Shown here one piece after another: positions 6,699 through 15,341 of a DNA stretch of 56,046 bases; position 1 is the stretch's first letter, and the number at the start of each line of letters is the position of its first letter. The translations under genes and the position numbers were made by a program. Origin of the DNA: a virus; the IMG/VR virus record IMGVR_UViG_3300021226_000025, positions 1-56,046 of that record; one strand, written 5' to 3'. The notes beneath the pieces are model-generated. The model was not told the origin of the DNA and searched no databases. It saw only the letters and a list, made by a program, of their open reading frames with translations.

Positions 6699-6852
6699 CG
6701 AACAACAAAGGGTGACACTAGCAATCAACAACTTGTTGTACTTAGTCGAGGTGTTCTACCCCGACCCAGTATATGCAGAGCAGTATCACGTTGACGAGGT
6801 GATAGAGCAGGGGCGTAAAGCCATTGAGATTTTAACCAAAGAAGGAGAGTGA
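6688..6852 (+). CDS. Small acidic hypothetical protein
   Basis: 54 residues, starting MTIDEQQRVTLAINNLLYLV. GGAGGAAAGTG lies just upstream of the ATG at 6688, and the gene overlaps the previous gene by 11 bases. Helical and acidic. Function unknown. Confidence 0.55.
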   Translation: MTIDEQQRVTLAINNLLYLVEVFYPDPVYAEQYHVDEVIEQGRKAIEILTKEGE

Positions 6853-6853
6853 C

Positions 6854-7474
6854 ATGGCGACAGTAAGATTCAGCAAAGAGTTACAAGACGCAATCGTTAA
6901 GAACGCAGAGCGTATGTTTGACAAGCAGATGGATGCCGCAAAGGGCAACATCAATGCGACATGGGGTGACCGCATTTATGAAATCATCCATGCCAAGTAC
7001 ATCCCTGCGATGAACGCATTACCGATGCACTTTTTCTCTACCACATGGGAGATGAAGGTATCGAAAATCAACGGCAAAGATGTTGGTGGATTGACTTGCA
7101 AGTTAACCGCCGAGCGACCTGTACCCAATAGCCTACCCAAAGATGTACCTGCCAAGGGTAAAGACTACTATGGCTACGAGTTAGTAGGTCATGAATGGGA
7201 ACAGATAGAGCAAGAAATTGCAGACTACCGAGCAAGTATTGCCGCAGTAGCAGAGAAGAAGAAAGCCTTTGTCGAGTCAGTCAAGAAGGTAATCAACGCA
7301 CATGCAACCCTTGCCCCTGCCCTCAAGATGTGGCAACCCCTGTGGGATTTAATCCCCGAGGAGTACAAGGAACGCCACCGCCAAGTGGTAGAGCGTGAGA
7401 AGAAGGAAGTCAAGGTAGACGTAGACCTGACTGCCCTCACCGCACAAGTTGCTTTCCACAAAATGACACGATAA
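6854..7474 (+). CDS. Hypothetical protein, possibly Nmad5-like
   Basis: 206 residues with GGAGAGTGAC before the ATG. The long helical middle and the C-terminal pattern (a run leading to LAPALKMWQPLWDLIPEE) resemble phage proteins I associate with the putative nucleotide-modification-associated Nmad5 family. That resemblance is weak and no catalytic motif is obvious. DNA-base modification or its regulation is only a hypothesis. Confidence 0.45.
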   Translation: MATVRFSKELQDAIVKNAERMFDKQMDAAKGNINATWGDRIYEIIHAKYIPAMNALPMHFFSTTWEMKVSKINGKDVGGLTCKLTAERPVPNSLPKDVPAKGKDYYGYELVGHEWEQIEQEIADYRASIAAVAEKKKAFVESVKKVINAHATLAPALKMWQPLWDLIPEEYKERHRQVVEREKKEVKVDVDLTALTAQVAFHKMTR

Positions 7475-7483
7475 GGAATTGAT

Positions 7484-8395
7484 ATGCGCACAGATAAACT
7501 TTCATACAACGATGTTGCCGAGTGGTTTACTAAGGCACGTAACCCCGATTCAGGTAGACCAGTCATGTCATGGGCGAGGATGTTTAAGGTTGGTGATACA
7601 TACGAACTGCGACATGGCAGTACCAAGGTAGGTGTGTTCACACCTGACAACAAGTTTACCTTTACCTTGTCCACACAACAGGCAAGAAGTTCGAGTGTTA
7701 CCCTAAGCCAAGCACTACAAAGAACCATCCCCTTTGTGTGGTGCAGAGTTGGTATGGGTAAGTATCGGATTAAACCTACGCCAAAGTTGGAAGAATACAA
7801 AGCCAAGAACCCTGACGCATACGCATGGCATTACTTCTCAGAGCAAGAAGGTTATGAGTTGTTCGATGGTTTGTGTTTCGACTTGAATACTTACGAGCCA
7901 GTAAATGCACGACCAAAGATGAGCGATACCATTGACCCTGTAAAGCGTAAGGAATGGCTAGGTTCATTACGTAAATTCAAACGAGCGGTGAAGGTACGAG
8001 CACGACTAGGTGTACTTGATTCTCTGATACAAGAAGTTGCACAGGAACGTAGCAAACATCGTTCCCGATATGATTGGGAAATGCCCGACTGGAATACTGA
8101 CACATGGCAGGATATGCTATACACTTCAATAAAGAATTCAGAGTGTTCGACCGAGTTACTGAAGGGTATAGTCAAGTCAGTTTCCACAGGCTATTACAAG
8201 TCTAGTATCTCTGTCGATGATGTACTTAAAGAGTGCGACAAGATATGCACCAATTACAGCGTAGAGATACGCCGTAAGTTCGGTGTGTTTGACGGAGATA
8301 AAAGTGAAGTGCCCATCATGCAACATACGAATGAAATGCCTAGACACACGGTGGAACAAGACCGTGAATCAGACAAGGCGCAAATGGAAATGTAA
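7484..8395 (+). CDS. Hypothetical protein
   Basis: 303 residues with AAGGAATTGAT before the ATG. The N-terminal third looks beta-rich (VGDTYELRHGSTKVGVF). The middle is basic (LRKFKRAVKVRARLG) and the end is charged and Cys-containing. I do not recognise the family. It lies between the possible Nmad5-like gene and a zinc-ribbon gene. Its last 92 bases overlap the latter in another frame. Confidence 0.6.
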   Translation: MRTDKLSYNDVAEWFTKARNPDSGRPVMSWARMFKVGDTYELRHGSTKVGVFTPDNKFTFTLSTQQARSSSVTLSQALQRTIPFVWCRVGMGKYRIKPTPKLEEYKAKNPDAYAWHYFSEQEGYELFDGLCFDLNTYEPVNARPKMSDTIDPVKRKEWLGSLRKFKRAVKVRARLGVLDSLIQEVAQERSKHRSRYDWEMPDWNTDTWQDMLYTSIKNSECSTELLKGIVKSVSTGYYKSSISVDDVLKECDKICTNYSVEIRRKFGVFDGDKSEVPIMQHTNEMPRHTVEQDRESDKAQMEM

Positions 8396-8678
8396 CTGTG
8401 GGGCAAGGGGTACTACTATCGAATCATGGGAGAGTACCCCTACCCGAGTAACACATAAGCCAAAGCCCAAGCCTGACTACAAAAAGATAGACGTTGAGAA
8501 GTCTACGGATAAGTTGATGACTGCGTTCTACGGCAGACTTGAGAAGCCAAAGAAGCAGAAACAAGTTGAGGTAAAACATAAACCAACCAAGGCTATGTTT
8601 GAGGATGTCGAAGATAGTAGGAACTATGACGACTACTCTGACTTAGGTATTGACATTCCTAAAGGAGATGAATGGTGA
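8304..8678 (+). CDS. Zinc-ribbon protein
   Basis: 124 residues from a GTG at 8304 that has GGAG six bases upstream; a GTG at 8283 lacks one. The first 40 residues carry KCPSC and KCNCGA pairs flanking a basic DTRW segment, the layout of NrdR/Ogr-type zinc ribbons. The rest is Lys-rich and unstructured, ending acidic. A small DNA-binding or RNA-polymerase-binding regulator is plausible. The large overlap with the preceding gene is unusual but the Cys pattern makes the frame credible. Confidence 0.6.
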   Translation: MKCPSCNIRMKCLDTRWNKTVNQTRRKWKCNCGARGTTIESWESTPTRVTHKPKPKPDYKKIDVEKSTDKLMTAFYGRLEKPKKQKQVEVKHKPTKAMFEDVEDSRNYDDYSDLGIDIPKGDEW

Positions 8679-8839
8679 TTCTTTCGCAAGGCAAACTCGC
8701 TGATGGTTTAGTGGATGACCTACTGCAAACCATTCATAAGTATGACGAAACTCTTTACATGGCAACAGTCATTGGTGTACTGGAGTTAGTCAAGCAACAA
8801 CTGATAAACGAGAGCGTGGAGAATAGCGATGACGATTGA
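8672..8839 (+). CDS. Small hypothetical protein
   Basis: 55 residues, starting MVILSQGKLADGLVDDLLQT. AAAGGAG lies four bases before the ATG at 8672, and the gene overlaps its neighbours on both sides by 7-11 bases. Amphipathic helix content is high and the C-terminus is acidic (SDDD). Function unknown. Confidence 0.55.
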   Translation: MVILSQGKLADGLVDDLLQTIHKYDETLYMATVIGVLELVKQQLINESVENSDDD

Positions 8840-9032
8840 TACCAAGAAACGTGATGGTGCTTACTACGACTTCATTGGTAGGGTAGCCTACGAAGATGAT
8901 GGGGGATGGAGTAAGGATGTATGGGATGCGGCATGGGCAGAGCAACAGAAGGACATTGACCTTTTACATGCACGGGTCAAGTTGTTGGAAGAAGAATGTG
9001 CGTGGCTTAACTCAGTAGGAAAAGACAAATGA
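8829..9032 (+). CDS. Small hypothetical protein
   Basis: 67 residues, overlapping both neighbours. The C-terminal half (from DIDLLHARVK to LLEEECAWL) is a likely short coiled coil. Acidic overall. It directly precedes the DUF3310 gene. Confidence 0.55.
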   Translation: MTIDTKKRDGAYYDFIGRVAYEDDGGWSKDVWDAAWAEQQKDIDLLHARVKLLEEECAWLNSVGKDK

Positions 9033-9469
9033 AAAAATCTAAATCAATGAAGGTGGCAGAGTATTTCTTGAAGTACCCTAATGCAGTTCCCAAAGATGTT
9101 GGTGCGAAGTTCAAGATGCACATGCCACAGGTGTATGGAATACGCAAGCGGGTGCTTAGTGGTGCGCTAGATAGCGTACTACCTGATGTAGTTAATCCAC
9201 AGATTACTGATGCAGTAACCCAGTTCACACCAAGCAATAAAGCAGATGACTTGCAGATTGGTGGCGACCATTACAAGAACATGGGGATACAACCTTGGAA
9301 GGCTATGGAATCTTGGATGACACCCGAGGAATTCCGTGGATTCTTGAAGGGTAACTCAATCAAATATCTTGCACGTTGCAATGCCAAGGGTGGCGTTGAG
9401 GATGTGAAGAAGGCAAGGCATTACATCGACAAACTTGTTGAGGTGATGAATGATTATGACGCTGATTGA
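9029..9469 (+). CDS. DUF3310 protein (T7 gp1.7-like nucleotide kinase family)
   Basis: 146 residues. The C-terminal ~75 residues show the DUF3310 pattern: GGDHYKNMGIQPWKAMESW, then FLKGNSIKYLARCNAKGG, then EDVKKARHYIDKLVE. This family includes T7 gp1.7, a nucleotide kinase. The N-terminal ~60 residues (MPQVYGIRKRVLSG) look like a small helical DNA-binding segment and are extra to the core domain. A role in nucleotide supply is the family expectation. The gene starts four bases inside the previous one. Confidence 0.8.
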   Translation: MKKSKSMKVAEYFLKYPNAVPKDVGAKFKMHMPQVYGIRKRVLSGALDSVLPDVVNPQITDAVTQFTPSNKADDLQIGGDHYKNMGIQPWKAMESWMTPEEFRGFLKGNSIKYLARCNAKGGVEDVKKARHYIDKLVEVMNDYDAD

Positions 9470-9596
9470 TGCCTTATGGTACGGACTTAAATTCGCAATC
9501 TTCACAATAGGTTCGGTTGCCGTATTGGTAGCCGCCTTTGTCTTGATAGTTATATGGCTTGAGCGTAGAGAAAGGAACCGCCGTGGAGACAGATGA
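9450..9596 (+). CDS. Tiny membrane protein
   Basis: 48 residues, with one long hydrophobic helix (FAIFTIGSVAVLVAAFVLIV) followed by a strongly basic tail (WLERRERNRRGDR), so an N-out/C-in topology is expected. It starts inside the DUF3310 gene at ATG 9450 (9456 is the alternative) and ends inside the next one. Possible membrane-potential or superinfection protein; unknown. Confidence 0.5.
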   Translation: MIMTLIDALWYGLKFAIFTIGSVAVLVAAFVLIVIWLERRERNRRGDR

Positions 9597-10044
9597 ACTA
9601 CGTGAGCGGTGGCGTGAGACTGCCCAACATGGAGGGGGGTATTGCCCTGTCTGTGATAGGTGGGGTAGCGTATACCGCATCAACCTAAATGAAACAATGG
9701 CGAAGTCACTGATATGGCTGACGAGAACACCACATGCTGATGTGAATGGTTGGGTAGAAGTACCGACCAAAGCACCGACATTTGTTCTCAGGTCAAATCA
9801 GTTACCGACCCTTAAACATTGGGGACTTGTTGAGCGTATGCCTAACAACGACCCAAGCAAGAAATTCTCAGGTGTATGGAGAGCAACCGACAAGGGCAGA
9901 GCCTTTGCAAGCGGTGCGCTACGTGTGCCCAAGAAGGTCTACATCTACAACGATGTTGTGGAAGCGTGGTCTCCCGAAGATGTATCCATTAGCGAATGTT
10001 TCGGTGAGTACTTTGATTACCAAGATGCAATGAGGTCAACATGA
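9583..10044 (+). CDS. Zinc-binding, winged-helix-like protein
   Basis: 153 residues from the GTG at 9583, with AAAGGA seven bases upstream; a TTG further upstream is less likely. An N-terminal CPVC pair is followed by a segment resembling a winged helix (LPTLKHWGLVERM, then SGVWRATDKGRAFA). I recognise the overall pattern from uncharacterised phage proteins. Sequence-specific DNA binding is plausible. The stop overlaps the next start. Confidence 0.55.
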   Translation: METDELRERWRETAQHGGGYCPVCDRWGSVYRINLNETMAKSLIWLTRTPHADVNGWVEVPTKAPTFVLRSNQLPTLKHWGLVERMPNNDPSKKFSGVWRATDKGRAFASGALRVPKKVYIYNDVVEAWSPEDVSISECFGEYFDYQDAMRST

Positions 10045-10196
10045 CACATCGACCAAGTGGAACTATGTGTAGCCAATGCACCAACAAGAAGTTTGATTGC
10101 AGTCAACTACCTTTTCAGACTATGACCCCATTCAAACAAGATAAAGACGGAGTACTTGTAGTCCGATGCACTGCGTATAAGAAGGAGAATCAGTAA
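10041..10196 (+). CDS. Small Cys-containing protein
   Basis: 51 residues with four Cys (CSQC, then single Cys at about residues 20 and 43), consistent with one zinc site. It sits directly upstream of the DNA polymerase, and its stop overlaps the polymerase start (TAATG). It could be a polymerase accessory or a small regulator. It is too short for the usual 60-residue gene-calling cut-off. Confidence 0.5.
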   Translation: MTHRPSGTMCSQCTNKKFDCSQLPFQTMTPFKQDKDGVLVVRCTAYKKENQ

Positions 10197-12073
10197 TGGA
10201 CATAGTAACCATCGACTTTGAAACGTACTACGACCAACTGTTTTCGTTGTCCAAGATGACGACAGAAGCGTACATACGTAGCGATAAGTTTGAGGTCATA
10301 GGCGTGGGGGTTAAGGTCAACGATTACCCGACCGACTGGTATAGCGGTAATGATGTTGGCAAATTCCTCAAGTCTCTTGACTATAAAGACAAGGCAATCC
10401 TTTGTCACAACACCGCCTTTGATGGTGCGATATTGTCATGGCACTTTGGAATCAAGCCTAAGTTGTGGCTTGATACGATGAGCATGGCTAAACCTTTCCA
10501 CAACATCACGGTGGGGGGTTCACTCAAAGCACTTGCTACTTACTATAACTTGGGGGCTAAGGGCGAGGAAGTTATCCAAGCCATTGGCAAGCACCGCATG
10601 GACTTCACTGCTGAGGAACTTGCACGTTATGGTGAGTACTGTAAGAACGACGTAGAGTTGACGTACGCATTGTTCAACAAGTTGAAGCGTGGCTTTCCTG
10701 TCAGTGAACTGCTGGTGATTGACCAAACCCTGCGCATGTACACCGAACCAACCATCGAGTTGGATGTGGATGTGTTACAGAAACATCTTGAGGAAGTCAT
10801 TGAACGCAAGCGGTTGCTCATTGATGACCTTGGGTTGACTGGTATCAGCAAGGATTCAATCACAAAGACATTGATGAGTAATCAAATCTTTGCGAAGTAC
10901 CTTGAGAACTTGGGTGTTGAGCCGCCAACAAAGACGAGCGCAAGGACAGGCAAGGAAGCCTACGCTTTCTCAAAGACAGACAAGGCTTTCACAGACTTGT
11001 TGGAACATCCTGACCCACGAGTTCAGAACGCGGTCGCGGCTCGGCTCGGGGTGAAGTCCACTCTAGAGGAGACCCGAACCCAGTCTCTAATAGAGGTGGC
11101 GGGGCGGGGTCGGCTCCCAATCATGCTCAACTATTATGGTGCGCACACAGGCAGGTTCTCGGGCGGTGACAAGATGAACTTGCAAAACTTACCTGCACGT
11201 GGAAACAATAGCATCCGCCGTGCATTGAAAGCACCCAACGGACAAGTTCTTGTGGCGTGTGATTCGTCACAGATTGAGGCCCGCATGGTTGCGTGGTTGG
11301 CAGAGCAACATGATTTAGTCGGTGCGTTTGCCGAAGGTCGTGATGTCTATTCCGAGTTTGCCAGTGAGGTATACGGACGCACCATAACAAAGTCTGACAA
11401 GGTTGAACGGTTCGTTGGCAAGACCTGTATCTTGGGGCTAGGCTACGGCATGGGTGCTGAGAAGTTTAGGCGCACACTAGAGATAGGACAGGGTGGTATC
11501 TCTGTCAAGATTGAACTGCATGAGGCTGACCGCATTGTGCGTTTGTATCGGCAGAAGAACCACAAGATTGTTTCTCTGTGGAACAAGTGTGGCAACTCGT
11601 TGGGTGGCATCCTTGCAAGACAGAGCGGTGTCATTGGCAAGATGGTGACCTACGATGAGCAAGGCATACGCTTACCCAATGGGTTCTATATCAGATACCC
11701 TGCGCTACGTGCAACGGCAAACGGCTATGAATATATTTCAGATGCCCGAGCCTATCGCAAAGCCGTCAAAGACCGTGTGTTGTCAGGCGAGATGAGCGAA
11801 GTTGATTGGACAAAGATTTACGGTGGCAAGGTCACAGAGAATCTTGTGCAAGCCCTCGCTCGTATAGTTGTTGCAGAACAAATGGCGAAGATTGGGCAGC
11901 ACTACCATGTGGTGTTTCAAGTCCACGATGAAATCATCATCGTTGCCCCGGCAGCCGAAGCGTCAGACGCAGAGAAACTTATTGTCGAAACAATGTCAAC
12001 CCCTCCCGTGTGGGCACAGGACTTACCAGTCTCATGTGAATCGGGTATGGCAGAGAACTATGGAGATACATAA
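10196..12073 (+). CDS. Family A DNA polymerase with 3'-5' exonuclease
   Basis: 625 residues. The N-terminal proofreading domain has Exo I IDFETYYD (about 5-12), Exo II CHNTAFDG (about 69-76) and Exo III YCKNDVELTY (about 147-156). The polymerase domain has motif A CDSSQIEAR (from about 354), motif B K-x6-GYGMG (about 409-421) and motif C QVHDE (about 574). It is the replicative polymerase. The length fits phage Pol A enzymes without a 5'-nuclease domain. Ribosome binding site AAGGAG; the start overlaps the previous stop. Confidence 0.97.
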   Translation: MDIVTIDFETYYDQLFSLSKMTTEAYIRSDKFEVIGVGVKVNDYPTDWYSGNDVGKFLKSLDYKDKAILCHNTAFDGAILSWHFGIKPKLWLDTMSMAKPFHNITVGGSLKALATYYNLGAKGEEVIQAIGKHRMDFTAEELARYGEYCKNDVELTYALFNKLKRGFPVSELLVIDQTLRMYTEPTIELDVDVLQKHLEEVIERKRLLIDDLGLTGISKDSITKTLMSNQIFAKYLENLGVEPPTKTSARTGKEAYAFSKTDKAFTDLLEHPDPRVQNAVAARLGVKSTLEETRTQSLIEVAGRGRLPIMLNYYGAHTGRFSGGDKMNLQNLPARGNNSIRRALKAPNGQVLVACDSSQIEARMVAWLAEQHDLVGAFAEGRDVYSEFASEVYGRTITKSDKVERFVGKTCILGLGYGMGAEKFRRTLEIGQGGISVKIELHEADRIVRLYRQKNHKIVSLWNKCGNSLGGILARQSGVIGKMVTYDEQGIRLPNGFYIRYPALRATANGYEYISDARAYRKAVKDRVLSGEMSEVDWTKIYGGKVTENLVQALARIVVAEQMAKIGQHYHVVFQVHDEIIIVAPAAEASDAEKLIVETMSTPPVWAQDLPVSCESGMAENYGDT

Positions 12074-12309
12074 TGAATCAGGTGACAAACTTAACCAAGG
12101 TGGTAGAGGACAAACGCAAAGCGGAGGTTCTCGAAATCATGCGCAACGCAAACGACAAGGTTGAAGCAGAGGGTGCGAGCAACGTGCTCATCCTGCTCAA
12201 GACCGATGGTGTCTACACAAGATTCTCCACAAGCATTGACGATGTGATGGAGGTGGTAGCCCAGTTGGAACTGTTGAAGTACGACATATTGCGCCGTATG
12301 CACGACTGA
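12073..12309 (+). CDS. Small hypothetical protein downstream of the polymerase
   Basis: 78 residues, coupled to the polymerase stop (TAATG). The fold looks alpha-beta-alpha: an N-terminal basic helix, a SNVLILLKTDGVYT strand pair and a C-terminal helix. Similar small proteins often follow phage polymerases, but I recognise no named family. Confidence 0.6.
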   Translation: MNQVTNLTKVVEDKRKAEVLEIMRNANDKVEAEGASNVLILLKTDGVYTRFSTSIDDVMEVVAQLELLKYDILRRMHD

Positions 12310-12370
12310 TGTATACTGGATTTTCCAATTAAACAGAGAACCCCAAGGACACCCCGAGGGGCTACAACCT

Positions 12371-13030
12371 ATGCGCCTGTCCCATTCATACTCGTCAATT
12401 AAGTTGTACGAGAACTGTCCGTTGCGGTACTACCGACAACGAGTTCTGAAAGATGTTGTGGATGAAGGCGGTGAAGCAAGTAAGTATGGTGAAAGAATCC
12501 ATGCCTTCTTGGAGACCCGCCTGAAAGAGAACTCCCTGCTACCACAGGAGGTCGCCCATTACGAACCATTGTGCGCATCGGTGGAGCGCATCTCTCAGGG
12601 CGGTGAGTTACACATCGAGAAAGAACTTGTGCTGAGTGATAACCTTACACCTACTGGGTGGTGGGACGCAGACGCATGGATTAGAAGTAAACTTGACATC
12701 CTTGTAATAAACGGTAACATGGCAAACGTCATGGACTGGAAAACAGGGAAGCGAAAGGCTGACCAGTTTCAGATGCAACTGTTTGCCGCCCAAGTGTTCA
12801 AACACTTCCCCGAGGTGGATGTGGTCAAGACCAGTTTGGTATGGCTCAAGACGTTTGAGATTGACACAGAGACGTATCAGAGGTCGGAGGTCAACCCGAT
12901 ATGGGCTGACATTATGAAGCGAATCCAACGCATCCACAGTTCGTTAGAGCATGACAACTGGCCTGCCAAACCAAGTGGCTTGTGCAGGTACTGCCCCGCT
13001 CGACACGACTGTGACTACGCTAGGGTTTAA
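12371..13030 (+). CDS. PD-(D/E)XK nuclease, Cas4/RecB-like
   Basis: 219 residues. It starts with the LSHSYSSIKLYENCPLRYY motif typical of the RecB/Cas4 nuclease superfamily. It continues with a KLDILVI strand (D about residue 110), a MDWKTGKR core (D-x-K, about 120-127) and QMQLFAA, and ends with a Cys cluster (C-x2-C-x5-C) that, with the early Cys, could hold an iron-sulfur cluster. Likely an exonuclease for DNA-end processing in recombination-dependent replication or packaging. A 61-base gap precedes it. Confidence 0.85.
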   Translation: MRLSHSYSSIKLYENCPLRYYRQRVLKDVVDEGGEASKYGERIHAFLETRLKENSLLPQEVAHYEPLCASVERISQGGELHIEKELVLSDNLTPTGWWDADAWIRSKLDILVINGNMANVMDWKTGKRKADQFQMQLFAAQVFKHFPEVDVVKTSLVWLKTFEIDTETYQRSEVNPIWADIMKRIQRIHSSLEHDNWPAKPSGLCRYCPARHDCDYARV

Positions 13031-13036
13031 CCTTAC

Positions 13037-13064
13037 TTGACATTCATGTAAAGGGATATATAAT
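13037..13064 (+). promoter_or_regulatory. Perfect-consensus sigma70-type promoter overlapping a start codon
   Basis: TTGACA (13037-13042) and TATAAT (13059-13064) are separated by 16 bases, a 12/12 match to consensus. The -10 box overlaps the ATG of the VRR-NUC gene at 13063. A transcript from here would start near 13071 and could not express that gene from its own start. It could serve the SNF2 helicase and the genes behind it. Confidence 0.6.
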
Positions 13065-13371
13065 GAGTGCAACAACACCCGAAGGCAAGGTAAAACGTAA
13101 GGTTGTTGAGGTCTTGAAGCGACATGGTGTATGGTACTTCTTCCCTGCCAACAATGGGTTTGGGAAGGCAGGTATCCCCGACATCATTGCGATTGTCAAG
13201 GGTCAGTTTGTTGGTGTGGAAGTGAAAGCCGATAGGACGAAGAAGCCTACGGCATTACAGGTGAAGTGCGGTGAGGAAATCCAACGTGCCCAAGGATGGT
13301 GGTTCGTTGTTTGCGATGTTGAATCACTGTACTCGTTGGAACAAGCGATAGAAGAAAAACTTTACAGGTGA
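13063..13371 (+). CDS. VRR-NUC domain nuclease
   Basis: 102 residues, the usual length for stand-alone phage VRR-NUC proteins. It starts with the TPEGKVKRKV helix. The core is G-K-A-G-I-P-D-I-I-A (catalytic Asp) followed by GVEVKAD (E-x-K) and QVKCGEEIQRAQGWWFVV. These phage proteins are Holliday-junction or structure-specific endonucleases. It belongs with the Cas4-like nuclease and helicase on either side as a recombination/repair module. Confidence 0.88.
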   Translation: MSATTPEGKVKRKVVEVLKRHGVWYFFPANNGFGKAGIPDIIAIVKGQFVGVEVKADRTKKPTALQVKCGEEIQRAQGWWFVVCDVESLYSLEQAIEEKLYR

Positions 13372-13375
13372 CGAC

Positions 13376-14929
13376 ATGTTGGTAGTGGAAAAGGCAAGGA
13401 CACTTGCCCTTAAATTGAACAACCCCAATCGGGTACTCGACAGTATCCCGACTGCTAAGACTGTGGAAGTGCGTGGCATACCGCTCGTGCTGACCCCGCA
13501 CAGTCTTGACGAAGTGCGTGTGTTAAGAAACCTTGGCATCAATGCACCCTCCCCCATCTTGCACTACTACGACTGGTGCGGACAGTACACACCGTATGAG
13601 CATCAGAAACAAACTGCGGCGTTCTTGACGCTACACCCAAAGGGACTTGTGCTCAACGAGATTGGCACAGGTAAAACACAATCATCTTTGTGGGCGGCTG
13701 ACTACCTCATCAAGACCAAGCAGGTGAAGAAGGTTTTGATTCTGTCTCCACTGTCCACGTTGGAACGTGTGTGGGGTGACGCTATCTTTACAGGCTTTCC
13801 CCATCGTAGGTTTGTGGTTCTGCATGGCACTGCTGAACGTAGAAAGAAACTGCTCAAGACTGAGGCTGACTTCTACATCATTAACCATGACGGATTCCCC
13901 ATCATCTCTGAACTTGCACATGGAATGTTTGACCTTGTGATTGTTGACGAGGCGGCAGTGCTACGCAACCCATCGACACAACGCTTCAAGGTATTCCGGA
14001 AGTGGATGGACAACAATACGTCAACACGTTTGTGGTTGATGACTGGAACCCCGACTCCTAACGACCCGACAGACGCATGGGCATTGGCTAAGTTAGTCAA
14101 TAGTCCGTTCTGCACCAAGACGTTTACGGCTTTCCGTGAACAGGTCATGATGAAAATTGCGCAGTGGAAGTTCGTGCCTAGACCCGAGGCAGTTGATGTT
14201 GTTAAACATATCCTCCAACCTGCGGTGCGCTACACACGTGACGAGTGTTTCGACTTGCCTGACACAGTGATTCAAACTCGACAGGTCGAACTCACCCCCG
14301 AGCAGAAGAAGCATTACACACAGATGCTGAGACATTTTGTAACTGAGATGTCAACGGAGGGCACAATCACTGCGGTCAATGAAGCAGTGAAGATTCAGAA
14401 GTTGGTTCAGATTGCGTGTGGCGTAGCCTATGGCGACGATGGACGCAACATTGAACTCGACTGTACACCACGTATCAACTTAGTGAAGGAGGTGATTGAA
14501 GAAGCAGGAGAAAAAGTAATTGTATTTGTACCACTGACCGGAACTCTGCACATGTTGGAGAAAGAGTTGTCGAAGCACTGGACTGTTGGAGTTGTGAACG
14601 GTGAGGTTTCCTCAACTAAGCGCAATCAGATTTTCCAAGATTTCCAAGAAGCCAAAGACCCACATGTGTTGATTGCTCACCCCGCAACGATGGCGCACGG
14701 ACTTACATTGACTGTCGCGTCAACGATTATCTGGTATGGGCCAGTGACAAGCAACGAACAATATGTTCAGGCGAACGGTCGCATTGAGCGTATCGGCAAG
14801 AAGCACACATCGAACGTCATCCACATCGAGGCGACAGACCTTGAGTACAAGATGTATGAACGATTGAAGAACAAGCAGAAACTGCAAGGCTTGCTTCTTG
14901 ATTTGATTCAACAACAAACAAATAGGTGA
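13376..14929 (+). CDS. SNF2-family DNA helicase/translocase
   Basis: 517 residues. Motif I is GTGKTQ (about 96-101), motif II is VDEAA (about 188-192), motif III is MTGTPTPND, and motif VI is QANGRIERIGK (about 462-472). This is a compact phage SF2/SNF2-like ATPase with both RecA lobes and no extra domain. Expected to translocate on double-stranded DNA in replication, recombination or fork remodelling, with the two neighbouring nucleases. It starts four bases after the VRR-NUC stop. Confidence 0.92.
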   Translation: MLVVEKARTLALKLNNPNRVLDSIPTAKTVEVRGIPLVLTPHSLDEVRVLRNLGINAPSPILHYYDWCGQYTPYEHQKQTAAFLTLHPKGLVLNEIGTGKTQSSLWAADYLIKTKQVKKVLILSPLSTLERVWGDAIFTGFPHRRFVVLHGTAERRKKLLKTEADFYIINHDGFPIISELAHGMFDLVIVDEAAVLRNPSTQRFKVFRKWMDNNTSTRLWLMTGTPTPNDPTDAWALAKLVNSPFCTKTFTAFREQVMMKIAQWKFVPRPEAVDVVKHILQPAVRYTRDECFDLPDTVIQTRQVELTPEQKKHYTQMLRHFVTEMSTEGTITAVNEAVKIQKLVQIACGVAYGDDGRNIELDCTPRINLVKEVIEEAGEKVIVFVPLTGTLHMLEKELSKHWTVGVVNGEVSSTKRNQIFQDFQEAKDPHVLIAHPATMAHGLTLTVASTIIWYGPVTSNEQYVQANGRIERIGKKHTSNVIHIEATDLEYKMYERLKNKQKLQGLLLDLIQQQTNR

Positions 14930-14933
14930 CACT

Positions 14934-15338
14934 ATGACTGTAAACGTAGACGATGTGGTCGCAACATACATGAAGTTGCGCTCACAAAAAGAATCCATTG
15001 AGGCAGAGGTGAAAGACCGTGTGTCCGTAATCAAAGCCAAGATGGAGAAGTTAGAAGCATGGATTAAGGAACAGGCTGATGCTCAAGGCGTTACCAGTTT
15101 CAAGACCAAGCATGGCACTGCCTTTCTCACAACAACTGACTACGCCAATGTAGCGGACTGGGATGCCGTACTGGATTTCATTCGCACACAAGAAGCGTTT
15201 GACATGTTGGAGAAACGCATTAGCAAGATTGCCGTACGTGGATATATTGAGGCGAACAAAGCAGTCCCGCCCGGGGTCAACTACGGCACGAAACTGGAAG
15301 TAAATATCCGTAAGCCTGTCGCTAAAGTGGAGGACTGA
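14934..15338 (+). CDS. Conserved phage protein with N-terminal coiled coil
   Basis: 134 residues. Residues 1-50 form a charged helix (KESIEAEVKDRVSVIKAKME). The rest holds a compact domain with KHGTAFLTTTDYANVADWD and PPGVNYGT segments. I recognise this pattern from hypothetical proteins in replication modules of other phages, but no function is known to me. The position just behind the helicase suggests a DNA-metabolism role. Confidence 0.6.
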   Translation: MTVNVDDVVATYMKLRSQKESIEAEVKDRVSVIKAKMEKLEAWIKEQADAQGVTSFKTKHGTAFLTTTDYANVADWDAVLDFIRTQEAFDMLEKRISKIAVRGYIEANKAVPPGVNYGTKLEVNIRKPVAKVED

Positions 15339-15341
15339 GCC

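Noticed and set aside
7225-7806. 193-codon minus-strand ORF in the early arm
   Set aside because: Antisense to two tightly packed plus-strand genes with good ribosome binding sites.
12289-12317. Possible promoter TTGCGC-17-TATACT upstream of the Cas4-like nuclease
   Set aside because: The -10 is good but the -35 matches consensus at only three positions; chance matches of this quality are common.
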